This document shows positions 1-7,212 of a DNA stretch of 21,967 nucleotides, in pieces. A model generated the notes under the pieces. It was not told the origin of the DNA. It worked only from the letters and a program-made list of their open reading frames with translations, and searched no databases. Position numbers and translations under genes: made by a program. The stretch is from an uncultured Chitinophagaceae bacterium (GTDB taxonomy: Bacteria > Bacteroidota > Bacteroidia > Chitinophagales > Chitinophagaceae): contig CAMPGT010000030.1 in assembly GCA_946885665.1 (NCBI GenBank), forward strand, positions 1-21,967, read 5' to 3'. Every line of letters begins with the position of its first letter. Position 1 is the stretch's first letter.

Positions 1-34
1 GTCATTCATTGCCGATTGCCCATTGCCATTGCCT
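1..34. repeat. Degenerate heptad repeat (CATTGCC/GATTGCC) at a gene 3' end
   Basis: Bases 7-33 read as CATTGCC, GATTGCC, CATTGCC and a final ATTGCC, an imperfect period-7 array that stops next to the stop codon of the kinase gene at 35. A related run (TTTGCC, GTTTGCC, GATTGCC) follows the thrS stop at 19831-19850. The array may continue beyond the left edge. Its function is unknown; it could be a transcribed 3' UTR repeat or a slippage-prone spacer. Confidence 0.55.
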
Positions 35-1057
35 TCAAATCGTCCACGTCATCAGCCCGTGATCCACAAACTGGTAATTTTTGCAGTGGCCGCCAAACGC
101 CGACAGCGACTCCATCACAGCGAACTTCGAATTGCCCGGGCAGTAAAAGATCATAAATCCACCACCACCCGCACCGGAAATTTTTCCGCCGGACGCGCCC
201 GCCTTCTTCGCGGTCGAATATATTTCATCCATCAGGCTGTTGGAGATGCCTTCCGCCATCTCTTTCTTCTGCCTGAACCCAAAATCAAGTATCTCGCCAA
301 TTTCATGCACCCTTCCTTTCAACAAAGCCTCTTTCATCATCTGCGCCTGCTGCTTTAGCTGGTGCATGGCCTCGATCGGCTTTTCTTTTTTATTGACCAC
401 ATTCTGGCTCTGCTTCTCGATGATCTTTGCCGATTCCCTGCTGGTGCTGGTGTAGTACAGCAATAAATTATTCTCCAGTTCGAAAAGATACTGTTGCTTG
501 ATGCGCAGCGGGTTCACGATTACCTTGTCTCCTTCATAAAACTCCATGTAATTAACACCGCCGAAGGTGGCGGCATACTGGTCCTGCCGGCCGCCGGCCA
601 TTTGCAGATCTTTTCTTTCGATGTCGTAGGCCAGGTGCGCCACGTCGTATTCCCCGAGCGGAAGCCTGAGCATTTCTGCGAAGGCGCCGATCACCGCAAC
701 AACGAGTGTCGAAGAAGTTCCCAAACCGGAGCCTGCGGGTGCATCAACCGAAGTGGAAAGCCTGAATCCCGACAAGGGTACGCCATACATTTTTTGTACC
801 CGGTTGTACACTCCCTTCAGCAGGTCGAGCTTACCGTCAACAGGTAACTGGCTGGCCCATTCGAACCGCTGTTCTTCTTTCCTGTCAACCGCGTGCAGGA
901 TGATCGCGTTTTCCTCTATCGGTTCAATGTTGGCGTATGCATATAGTGAAACAGTGGCATTCATGATGGCGCCGCCATACATGTCACAATAAGGGCTCAC
1001 GTCTGTACCACCACCTGCAAGTCCAATCCTCAAAGGAGCTTTACTTCTGTATATCAT
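35..1057 (-). CDS. hddA: GHMP kinase, D-glycero-D-manno-heptose 7-phosphate kinase-like
   Basis: Predicted cytoplasmic sugar kinase of 340 residues that phosphorylates the anomeric position of a heptose 7-phosphate, a step towards nucleotide-activated heptose for surface glycans. The N-terminus carries the family motif LRIGLAGGGTDVSPY (residues 10-24). The GHMP phosphate loop PAGSGLGTSS lies near residues 107-116, and a glycine-rich C-terminal motif KISGAGGGGF near 292-301. Length is normal for HddA-type kinases. The start ATG lies inside the end of the upstream glycosyltransferase gene (17-nt overlap), so the two are probably translationally coupled. No isomerase or nucleotidyltransferase partner (GmhA, HddC) is visible; they may lie beyond the left edge. 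The fold is certain. The exact sugar is an inference, since related kinases act on fucose and other sugars. Confidence 0.85.
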   Translation of the reverse strand: MIYRSKAPLRIGLAGGGTDVSPYCDMYGGAIMNATVSLYAYANIEPIEENAIILHAVDRKEEQRFEWASQLPVDGKLDLLKGVYNRVQKMYGVPLSGFRLSTSVDAPAGSGLGTSSTLVVAVIGAFAEMLRLPLGEYDVAHLAYDIERKDLQMAGGRQDQYAATFGGVNYMEFYEGDKVIVNPLRIKQQYLFELENNLLLYYTSTSRESAKIIEKQSQNVVNKKEKPIEAMHQLKQQAQMMKEALLKGRVHEIGEILDFGFRQKKEMAEGISNSLMDEIYSTAKKAGASGGKISGAGGGGFMIFYCPGNSKFAVMESLSAFGGHCKNYQFVDHGLMTWTI

Positions 1058-2177
1058 CTGCCAGTTTTAAAATAGATTCCGTCATGCGCGACCAGGAATA
1101 TTTTTCTTTTTCGTTGCGAAGATGAGGAATAAAATAATTTTCGCCTAATTGAAAGTACTGTTCAATAGCTTCAGCAATGGCTTCTTCATTCGGTTCTGCC
1201 ACAAGCCCCGCCCGCATATGAGGCACCATCGACGGGAGACTTCCCACATTTGTAACGATCATCGGTTTTTCAAAATGATACGCGAGGGGAGTGACGCCGC
1301 TTTGTGTTGCACTCCTGTATGGCTGTACCACCACATCGGCGGCGCATAAATAATATTTCACTTCGCTGTCGGCAATAAAATTTGTGCGCATGATCAACTG
1401 GTTGTTCAAATGCAATTTTGCGATCAGCTCATCATACTGTTTTTTATCTTCATAAAATTCGCCGGCCACCAGCAATTGAATGCCGGGAGATTTTTCCGCA
1501 ACGATCTTCATCGCCTTCAGCACAATATCCAGCCCCTTATATTTCCTGATAAAGCCAAAGAAAAGAACGATGCGGCCTTCGGCCGGAATATTCAGTCTAT
1601 TTCTCGCTTCATTCTTCGGAACGGGCTCACCGAAATTATCGTACAAAGGATGGAGCACCTGTTTCGCGGGTTTCGACCGTTCAAATTGCAAAAGATCGTT
1701 CATCACTTTTTCGCTCATCGTGATGAATGCGTCGCACGCATGCAAAAAATATTTCGTGAAGGCAGCGTCGCCGGGCCTTTTTTCGTGCGGGGTCACGTTA
1801 TCAGTTATCGCGATAATTTTTGTGTGACCATTCTTTCTAACTCTTCTCAAAATAGTTCCCAGGGCGGGTCCCATAAAGGGCAGCCAGTATCTTACCACGA
1901 CGATATCGGGTCTCAGGTTTTTAAGGCGGTTGCCCACCTTTAGCCAGTTGAAAGGATTGATGGAATTGATGACGGAAAATATCGTTAGTCCCTCAGGTGC
2001 GGGATCGGATGAATATTGCGTGGTGCCCGGAAAAAGAAAAGAAGGGTATTGAAGAGAGAATGAGTAGATGTGGCAGTGAAAGCCTTCATCGAGAAATTGC
2101 TTCGCGAGCCGCTGGTCGAATGTGGCCAGTCCCCCGCGCAAGGGCCATGCGGGTCCTATAATCACGACATTCTTCAA
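1041..2177 (-). CDS. Glycosyltransferase family 4 (group 1, GT-B fold)
   Basis: A 378-residue cytosolic or membrane-associated glycosyltransferase, probably adding a sugar to a lipid-linked or outer-membrane glycan. The N-terminal Rossmann domain opens with VVIIGPAWPLRGGLATFDQ, containing the GG-loop typical of acceptor domains. The C-terminal domain has the donor-site region GFIRKYKGLDIVLKA and a Glu-rich motif (GLVAEPNEEAIAEAIE) matching the EX7E signature of retaining GT4 enzymes. Its start overlaps the stop of the GT2 gene by 4 nt and its end overlaps the kinase start by 17 nt, so it sits in the middle of a coupled operon. Donor and acceptor cannot be told from sequence. The family call is firm. 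Confidence 0.9.
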   Translation of the reverse strand: MKNVVIIGPAWPLRGGLATFDQRLAKQFLDEGFHCHIYSFSLQYPSFLFPGTTQYSSDPAPEGLTIFSVINSINPFNWLKVGNRLKNLRPDIVVVRYWLPFMGPALGTILRRVRKNGHTKIIAITDNVTPHEKRPGDAAFTKYFLHACDAFITMSEKVMNDLLQFERSKPAKQVLHPLYDNFGEPVPKNEARNRLNIPAEGRIVLFFGFIRKYKGLDIVLKAMKIVAEKSPGIQLLVAGEFYEDKKQYDELIAKLHLNNQLIMRTNFIADSEVKYYLCAADVVVQPYRSATQSGVTPLAYHFEKPMIVTNVGSLPSMVPHMRAGLVAEPNEEAIAEAIEQYFQLGENYFIPHLRNEKEKYSWSRMTESILKLADDIQK

Positions 2178-3115
2178 CAGCGTATCTTCTTTTCAACGAG
2201 ATAAAAGTTCCTGGTGGGGGAGTTCCTGGTGATGAGCTCAGCGATAAAGCCGGTAAGAAACAATTGTGTGCCGATGATCATGGCCAGGATGGCGAAAAAG
2301 AATAGCGGCCGCTGCGTAAGACCGGTTTTATCGAAAAAGAATTTCGAGATGGTGAGATAAATAAAGACGGTTGATCCGAATAAAAAAGAGAGTGTTCCCC
2401 ATGAGCCGAAAAAGTGCATCGGCCGTTTGCCAAATCTGCCAACAAACAGGATGGAAGCGAGGTCGAGAAAACCCTTAATGAAACGTTCCACGCCAAACTT
2501 GGAGGTGCCGTATTTCCGGGCATGATGCATCACCACTTTTTCACCTATCTTTTTATATCCCGACCATTTGGCGATAACGGGAATGTACCGGTGCATTTCT
2601 CCATACACTTCTATATTTTTCACCACCTTAAGCCTGTAAGCCTTTAGACCGCAGTTGAAGTCGTGCAGCCTGATACCCGTCGATCGCTTGGTTACCCAGT
2701 TGAAGAATTTGGAGGGAAGTGTTTTTCCGATCGGGTCGTGCCTTACTTTTTTCCAGCCGCTCACCAGGTCATAATTTTCCTCGAGCACCATTTTGCGGAG
2801 GCCGGGAATTTCCTCGGGGCTGTCCTGCAGGTCGGCATCCATGGTGATCACCACTTCGCCGGTGACCACTTTGAAGCCTTCATTGAGTGCTGCAGACTTC
2901 CCATAGTTCCGCTGAAACTTTATTCCCTTGATGTGAGCATTTTTTTCTGAAAGGCCCATGATGGTCTTCCATGAATTATCCGTACTGCCATCGTCGATCA
3001 GTATCACCTCGTACGAGTAATTGTTTTCCGTTGCCACGCGGTCTATCCATGCGCAGAGCTCCGGCAGCGATTCTTCTTCGTTCAGCAAAGGCACCACAAT
3101 GGATACGTCCATCAA
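2174..3115 (-). CDS. Glycosyltransferase family 2, DPM1/ArnC-like with C-terminal membrane helices
   Basis: A 313-residue membrane-anchored GT-A enzyme, likely transferring a sugar from a nucleotide donor to polyprenyl phosphate. It starts with VSIVVPLLNEEESLPEL, then DDGSTD (41-46) and the metal-binding DADLQD (93-98). Two hydrophobic segments follow near residues 230-258 and 272-300, the usual layout of dolichyl/undecaprenyl-phosphate sugar synthases such as ArnC or GtrB. The catalytic residues look intact. Two Met codons in tandem open the frame, and either could be the start. It ends in a 4-nt overlap with the GT4 gene and begins 7 bp after the DUF4199 gene. Which sugar it moves is unknown. 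Confidence 0.9.
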   Translation of the reverse strand: MMDVSIVVPLLNEEESLPELCAWIDRVATENNYSYEVILIDDGSTDNSWKTIMGLSEKNAHIKGIKFQRNYGKSAALNEGFKVVTGEVVITMDADLQDSPEEIPGLRKMVLEENYDLVSGWKKVRHDPIGKTLPSKFFNWVTKRSTGIRLHDFNCGLKAYRLKVVKNIEVYGEMHRYIPVIAKWSGYKKIGEKVVMHHARKYGTSKFGVERFIKGFLDLASILFVGRFGKRPMHFFGSWGTLSFLFGSTVFIYLTISKFFFDKTGLTQRPLFFFAILAMIIGTQLFLTGFIAELITRNSPTRNFYLVEKKIRC

Positions 3116-3122
3116 TCAGTAA

Positions 3123-3662
3123 TTAAATATTGTTGAATGTAGGTTTTGATCTTTTTACGATCACCGAAATCAGCAGGCAGAATATGAATGCAACGATACA
3201 CGTAATGGCGTAACCAAGCATTACGCGCAAAAACGAAAATTGATCGGTATTCCGTTGCTCATCGATGATCTTTTCTATCTGGCTGTCGGAGGCGCCCATT
3301 TGACGCATCATCTGTTCCGATTTATTCATCACTTCCTGCGACACGGCGTTCTTGAAATCAACGTCAATGTAATTGAACAGGAGGTAAATGAAGAGCGTCT
3401 GCAATAGCAAGGCTATCGCAAAAACGGTGAACGTGACCTTGAGCGCCGCGCCGAATTCAAGAAAGCCTTCGTTGGCCCTTCTCACTTTTAACGCCGCCAG
3501 CACAGCCATGGTGATGACCACCAGGTAACTTACATAGCTTACCGGGCTCAGGTAAGTATCGAGACCGCCAAGGTATTGCAGCAGGCTGATCACGGTGATG
3601 ATCAACCCTGCAATAAGGCCATAGTTCATTCCTATATTGGTTTTTGGTGCAGTTTCTGTCAT
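3123..3662 (-). CDS. DUF4199-type four-helix membrane protein
   Basis: A 179-residue inner-membrane protein with hydrophobic segments near residues 13-33, 41-60, 69-98 and 146-169. Between the third and fourth lies a charged, Met-rich loop (about 100-145) with helical character. The pattern, including FLEFGAALKVTFTVFAIA, matches DUF4199 proteins, which are widespread in Bacteroidota and have no assigned biochemical role. It sits 11 bp downstream of the dihydroorotase-like gene and 7 bp upstream of the GT2 gene, so co-transcription is very likely. A role in glycan export or membrane organisation would be a guess from context only. Confidence 0.8.
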   Translation of the reverse strand: MTETAPKTNIGMNYGLIAGLIITVISLLQYLGGLDTYLSPVSYVSYLVVITMAVLAALKVRRANEGFLEFGAALKVTFTVFAIALLLQTLFIYLLFNYIDVDFKNAVSQEVMNKSEQMMRQMGASDSQIEKIIDEQRNTDQFSFLRVMLGYAITCIVAFIFCLLISVIVKRSKPTFNNI

Positions 3663-3673
3663 GCAGGCAAGTT

Positions 3674-4939
3674 TTATTTTCTTAGAAATAATTTATCATT
3701 CAAAACCGTGCCCTTTACGGCGCCACTCAGTTGCATGCCGTTAAAGGGGGTATTTGCCGAGCGGGAATAAAAGAACCCGTTTTCAATTTTTGTTTTTTCT
3801 GAAGGGTTGAATAACGACAGGCACGCGGACCTGTTCACATCAATAACCGGATAAGGGAGGTCAAATATTTTGCGCGGGTTAACGGTCAGCAGTTCCACCC
3901 ACTTTTCTTCCTTTATTTCGGGCATGGTGGTTTTAAGAACCAGGTAACACGTTTCAAGGCCTATCATTCCGTTCTTTGCGTATTCGAACTCCAGCACTTT
4001 GCTGTCGTGATCCTGCGGCATGTGATGAGTGGCAATGCAATCTATCGTTCCATCGGCAACTGCGTTGCGCAACGCAGTTCTTTCAGCTTCCGGCCGCAAA
4101 GGCGGATACACTTTAAGGTTAGTGTCGTATTCTCTTAAATCGGCGTCGGTGAAGAAAAGATGGTAAGGCGTCACCGAACAGGTCACCTGCAGGCCGCCCT
4201 CTTTTGCCCTCCTGAAATATTCGAGCGAACGTGGCGAGGTAACACCGGTGAAGTGAAGTTTCGATTCTGTGTATCGCGCCAGTTTAATGTCGCGCGCCAC
4301 AAGCAGTTCTTCAGCCATCATCGGCTTGCCGGCAAGACCGAGGTGTGTGGACACGATGCCCTCGTGTATCAGTCCGTTAGCCCCCACCGTTTTATCGTCA
4401 GGTATTTGTATGATGATGCCGTCGAAGGCTTTTACGTATTGAAGCGCCTTCAGCAACAGGCCGGATGATTGTACCGGGCTCGTGCCATCGGTAAAGGCAA
4501 CGGCGCCGCTGTTGCGCATGTCATACATCTCTGCAAGGTCCTTTCCTTCTACCCTTGCCGAAATGGCGCCCAGCGGATGAACATTCGCAGCTAACGGCGA
4601 GGTGCCTCTTCTCACATACTCCACCTGCGACTTGTTGTCGATAACGGGCCGTGTGTTCGGGATAACAAATACATCGGTAAATCCGCCCGCTGCTGCTGCT
4701 GCTGCGCCAGACTCAAGGGTTTCCTTGAATTCGTACCCGGGATCGCAAAAGTTAGCGAAAATATCTACCCACCCGGGAGATACATGCAGCCCGCTGCTTT
4801 CAACAGTGCGCGCTTCCGGGCTGCCGGTAATTTTCCCGATTTTTGTAATGATGCCCGATTCAATTAATAAATCCTGCGTAGTCTGGTGAAAAGGCGATAA
4901 TGGATCAACTATCCGGGCATTTTTAATAAGAACCGTCAT
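3674..4939 (-). CDS. Dihydroorotase-like amidohydrolase lacking most metal ligands (probable pseudoenzyme)
   Basis: A 421-residue protein with the overall sequence of type I dihydroorotase: N-terminal beta-sandwich strand, PGWVDI (55-60), the PNT loop (94-96), GGLQVTCSVTPYHL (248-261), and an FDLPYPVIDVN-like C-terminal sandwich. Active enzymes bind two zinc ions through HxH, His, His and Asp. Here HxH reads F61-A-N63, the His of the SHCED-like strand is Q178, the His of the HVST-like strand is G232, and the Asp of TDHAP is H305. The Arg after HxH is C65. D151 is kept. Loss of nearly all ligands argues against dihydroorotase activity. In Pseudomonas-type organisms an inactive homologue is a structural partner of aspartate transcarbamoylase, which may apply here. 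It heads the glycosyltransferase operon and starts 38 bp after the barrel gene ends. Databases commonly label such proteins pyrC. Confidence 0.88.
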   Translation of the reverse strand: MTVLIKNARIVDPLSPFHQTTQDLLIESGIITKIGKITGSPEARTVESSGLHVSPGWVDIFANFCDPGYEFKETLESGAAAAAAGGFTDVFVIPNTRPVIDNKSQVEYVRRGTSPLAANVHPLGAISARVEGKDLAEMYDMRNSGAVAFTDGTSPVQSSGLLLKALQYVKAFDGIIIQIPDDKTVGANGLIHEGIVSTHLGLAGKPMMAEELLVARDIKLARYTESKLHFTGVTSPRSLEYFRRAKEGGLQVTCSVTPYHLFFTDADLREYDTNLKVYPPLRPEAERTALRNAVADGTIDCIATHHMPQDHDSKVLEFEYAKNGMIGLETCYLVLKTTMPEIKEEKWVELLTVNPRKIFDLPYPVIDVNRSACLSLFNPSEKTKIENGFFYSRSANTPFNGMQLSGAVKGTVLNDKLFLRK

Positions 4940-4977
4940 GCATGAAAAAAGTTGAGCGAAGATAAGGTTTTGCTCAC

Positions 4978-5895
4978 TTACAGCATGAACGATAAATGGA
5001 CCATCAACCGGTTGTCGGCCTTCACCAATCCGCGCGCAAGATGCTGGTGCAGAGGCACCTGGAAGCTTCCACCCAGCGCTATCTTTCCGTTCGTTACCTC
5101 AACTCCGGTGCCCTGCATCAGGATGTTGCCGCCGGATGCATCCACGGTAATATGGTCGTCCCGGTCGAGTTGTGCCGTTTCATATGCAAGGCCTGCGTTG
5201 GGTGCCACCGTTATCTTGTTTTTTACGCGCACCTTGTAATAAGCCTGCAGCGTTGCACTCATTTTGTTGCCATACCTGTACCGGTCGCTGTTCTCACTGT
5301 TCAGTTTGTAATTGACAGTGGTATTGATGCCGAAGTCCTGGATGCGCAGGTCGTACATCAGGTTAAGCGTGTAATCCACTGATCCGGTTCCGAGCTGAAA
5401 GGTATTTGCCGATTGTCCGCTGTTATCTTTGAATGCAGGATCATAGTCACCGGTGGGAAGCTTGAGCCCGCCACCGATCCATAATGATTGCAATACCAGG
5501 TTGCTTCCTGCCGAACCGCGAGTGCTCAGCACGTTGTAGTAAGCCTGTATGCCTGCGTCGCCAACACCTTTTCGCGAAGAATGGGTGCCGCGGTTCGATT
5601 TCTCATTGTAGCTGAGCGGTACATAGCCCATAATCCTGAATTTCTTTCCTACGGTCCAGCCACCCCACACGTCCACAGTGTGAAAATATTCCCGGGTGGT
5701 GAGGTAGCTGCTCACGCCGCCGGGCCCAAGATGGGTGGTGAGCGCATTGTACCTGTACCTCAGTCCGATGATATGCTTGTTGAATTCAGGTAATATTCCG
5801 GTATAATAACTGCCGATGCCGCAGCCGCAAATGTCGCACGCGGTCAATGCCAGCGATGACAGCACAAGCGACAGGGAAAAAAGTAGCTTTTTCAT
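4978..5895 (-). CDS. Secreted barrel-like protein with N-terminal CDICGCG motif, partner of MbnP-like protein
   Basis: A 305-residue exported protein. The chosen start at 5895 gives a clear signal peptide (MKKLLFSLSLVLSSLALTAC); a longer frame starting at 5970 only overlaps the upstream gene. The first mature residues are C20-DICGCG, with three cysteines (20, 23, 25) that could bind a metal. LTAC also fits a lipobox, so Cys20 could be lipidated instead. The rest is Gly/aromatic-rich with alternating strands (e.g. GLRYRYNALTTHLG, DYTLNLMYDLRIQDFG), as in outer-membrane beta-barrels, and ends in LMVHLSFML. It follows the MbnP-like gene after one base, which implies coupling. In related bacteria such barrels are annotated only as transporter family proteins. 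A role in moving or sensing copper is an inference. Confidence 0.75.
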   Translation of the reverse strand: MKKLLFSLSLVLSSLALTACDICGCGIGSYYTGILPEFNKHIIGLRYRYNALTTHLGPGGVSSYLTTREYFHTVDVWGGWTVGKKFRIMGYVPLSYNEKSNRGTHSSRKGVGDAGIQAYYNVLSTRGSAGSNLVLQSLWIGGGLKLPTGDYDPAFKDNSGQSANTFQLGTGSVDYTLNLMYDLRIQDFGINTTVNYKLNSENSDRYRYGNKMSATLQAYYKVRVKNKITVAPNAGLAYETAQLDRDDHITVDASGGNILMQGTGVEVTNGKIALGGSFQVPLHQHLARGLVKADNRLMVHLSFML

Positions 5896-5896
5896 G

Positions 5897-6676
5897 TTAA
5901 TGATTGTGGGTGTGATCATGACGGAACATCTGCTGGTAGTTTTCTGCCAGCATTGTACCGGCGGGTTCAAATCCTATTTGTGAATTTTCAGCAAGGCTGA
6001 TTTCATGCTTACCGGTAAACACTTTCGCAATGTCCACAAGCAGGTGTACCACGGAAGTATCGCCGGCGTGCGCCTTTGCCACTCCGGCGGCGGTGAGGTC
6101 GAGCGAAACGGTTTTTATGTTATTGAACGTTGGCGCAGTTTTGCCGCCATAGCCGCCTACCTGGAACCTGAACCGGCTGTTCTCAGCCTGTGGCGAATTT
6201 CCCTCGAGTGTGAAAAAAATGTACCCCTGGTTCTCGTTCCAATAAGTGCCGGGCAGAGGGGCCAGCGCAGCGGTGCGTTTCGACAGGTCCGTGGTGCTCC
6301 TGAGGCTGTCCACGCCAACCAGGAACGTGACATTTGCATAATCTCCGACGGGTACGGATAAAACTGGTTCGGTGCTGCCGGTTCCTTCGTTGATGAGGAA
6401 ATAGCTGCTGTCCTGCGACACCGTGTAAGTGGATCCATCGGTTTTTGTAAACCGGAAGTTGCTCACGAAATAAGCGAGGTTGGATACCGAGTAATTTTCG
6501 CCGGCAGCATTGGTGTAGCTGGCGCCCACGAGCTCCAGGTCCTCTTCACCCACTACGTTGTCGAATTCAATGGCCAGAGAAGCATTGCCTTGTTCGGGAA
6601 CCGGATCGCTGTCTTTTTTGCACGAAATAAAAACAGTAAGAAATAGGAGGGCGGACAATACCAGTAAACGTTGCAT
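5897..6676 (-). CDS. MbnP-like copper-handling lipoprotein with His-rich tail
   Basis: A 259-residue predicted lipoprotein. The signal peptide ends in the lipobox FISC with Cys19, followed by KKDSDP, so it should be anchored in the envelope. The core matches the MbnP family: LAIEFDNVVGEEDLEL, YTNAAGENYSVSNLAYFVSNF, and PGTYWNENQGYIFFTLEGN carrying W146. Characterised MbnP proteins bind copper through histidines and a kynurenine made from a Trp; whether W146 is the equivalent is inferred. Histidines at 203, 211 and 224 precede a C-terminal RHDHTHNH tail (252-259), an obvious extra metal-binding patch. No MbnH di-haem partner is visible in the window. The gene lies 95 bp after the Cys-motif protein and 1 bp before the CDICGCG barrel. 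Confidence 0.85.
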   Translation of the reverse strand: MQRLLVLSALLFLTVFISCKKDSDPVPEQGNASLAIEFDNVVGEEDLELVGASYTNAAGENYSVSNLAYFVSNFRFTKTDGSTYTVSQDSSYFLINEGTGSTEPVLSVPVGDYANVTFLVGVDSLRSTTDLSKRTAALAPLPGTYWNENQGYIFFTLEGNSPQAENSRFRFQVGGYGGKTAPTFNNIKTVSLDLTAAGVAKAHAGDTSVVHLLVDIAKVFTGKHEISLAENSQIGFEPAGTMLAENYQQMFRHDHTHNH

Positions 6677-6771
6677 AAAATAATTAATGGTTGAATAAAT
6701 TGCATTGACAGGCAGACACGACGCGTCATTTATACTGCGCGCATCTTAACAGAAAAACAAACCGGAAGCGA
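6677..6771. other. Intergenic spacer upstream of the MbnP-like gene
   Basis: This AT-rich 95-bp spacer lies between the Cys-motif protein and the MbnP-like lipoprotein, both on the minus strand. No perfect TAnnTTTG box or strong hairpin was seen. A minus-strand TATAAATG preceded by TTTG is at best a weak promoter candidate. Whether the MbnP unit has its own promoter is open. Confidence 0.35.
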
Positions 6772-7110
6772 TCAACTGAAGGAGGGTGGATGAAAAACAG
6801 ATTGCGTTAGGTTAGCGGGAAGTTGCGAAACGATGTAGCCGAAGTTGAGGCAGATAAAATTTCCGGGGCGGAATACCGTAAACACCGTTGTTTCTTCGAA
6901 ATAATCCAGGCTGATGGTTTTGGCCGGAGCGTCGGCATTGGCCGAATTCTCATTTTCATTTGCCTTCTGCAACTGCTTCATGAAAAAGCAGTGACCGTCG
7001 CATTTAAGCACCGGCTTGTTTTTGTTTACGCAGAGCTTTTCGGCGATGAACTTCTTGTTCAGCGTGTAATCGAGGTAAGCGATCGGCATGGCCATCATTT
7101 GAATGATCAT
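6772..7110 (-). CDS. Small Bacteroidota membrane protein with Cys-x9-Cys-x3-Cys motif and FHPP ending
   Basis: A 112-residue protein when started at the ATG at 7110. It has a hydrophobic N-terminus (IIQMMAMPIAYLDY), then FIAEKLCVNKNKP with a Cys-x9-Cys-x3-Cys pattern ending KCDGHCFFMKQL, a polar linker, and a C-terminal FHPP. This arrangement recurs in small unnamed Bacteroidota proteins. The cysteines suggest metal or redox binding outside the membrane. The frame stays open to 7650, but the extra part looks non-coding. Other starts are TTG at 7158 and ATG at 7212, each giving a longer hydrophobic leader. A TACTTTTG box at 7164-7171 supports a start downstream of it. Its place just before MbnP and the CDICGCG barrel suggests a shared metal-related role, which is inference. 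Confidence 0.6.
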   Translation of the reverse strand: MIIQMMAMPIAYLDYTLNKKFIAEKLCVNKNKPVLKCDGHCFFMKQLQKANENENSANADAPAKTISLDYFEETTVFTVFRPGNFICLNFGYIVSQLPANLTQSVFHPPSFS

Positions 7111-7163
7111 GAGCAAAAGCAGCGCCGATACAGTGATATTTTTTGCCTGGTGTAACAACAGGG

Positions 7164-7194
7164 CAAAAGTATTGCTGAAAACGATCAACACCAA
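7164..7194 (-). promoter_or_regulatory. Candidate Bacteroidota promoter for the Cys-motif protein
   Basis: On the minus strand, TACTTTTG (7171 to 7164) matches the TAnnTTTG -7 box. A TTG at 7194-7192 lies 20 bases upstream, as expected for the -33 element. Transcription would start about 7 bases further on, some 45 bases before the ATG at 7110. Matches to this short consensus occur by chance, so the call rests on spacing and position. Confidence 0.4.
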
Positions 7195-7212
7195 TAAACT
7201 GATAAAGATCAT

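Noticed and set aside
5896..5970. A longer start for the CDICGCG barrel protein
   Set aside because: It would put 25 polar residues before a clear signal peptide and overlap the MbnP-like gene; ATG at 5895 fits better.
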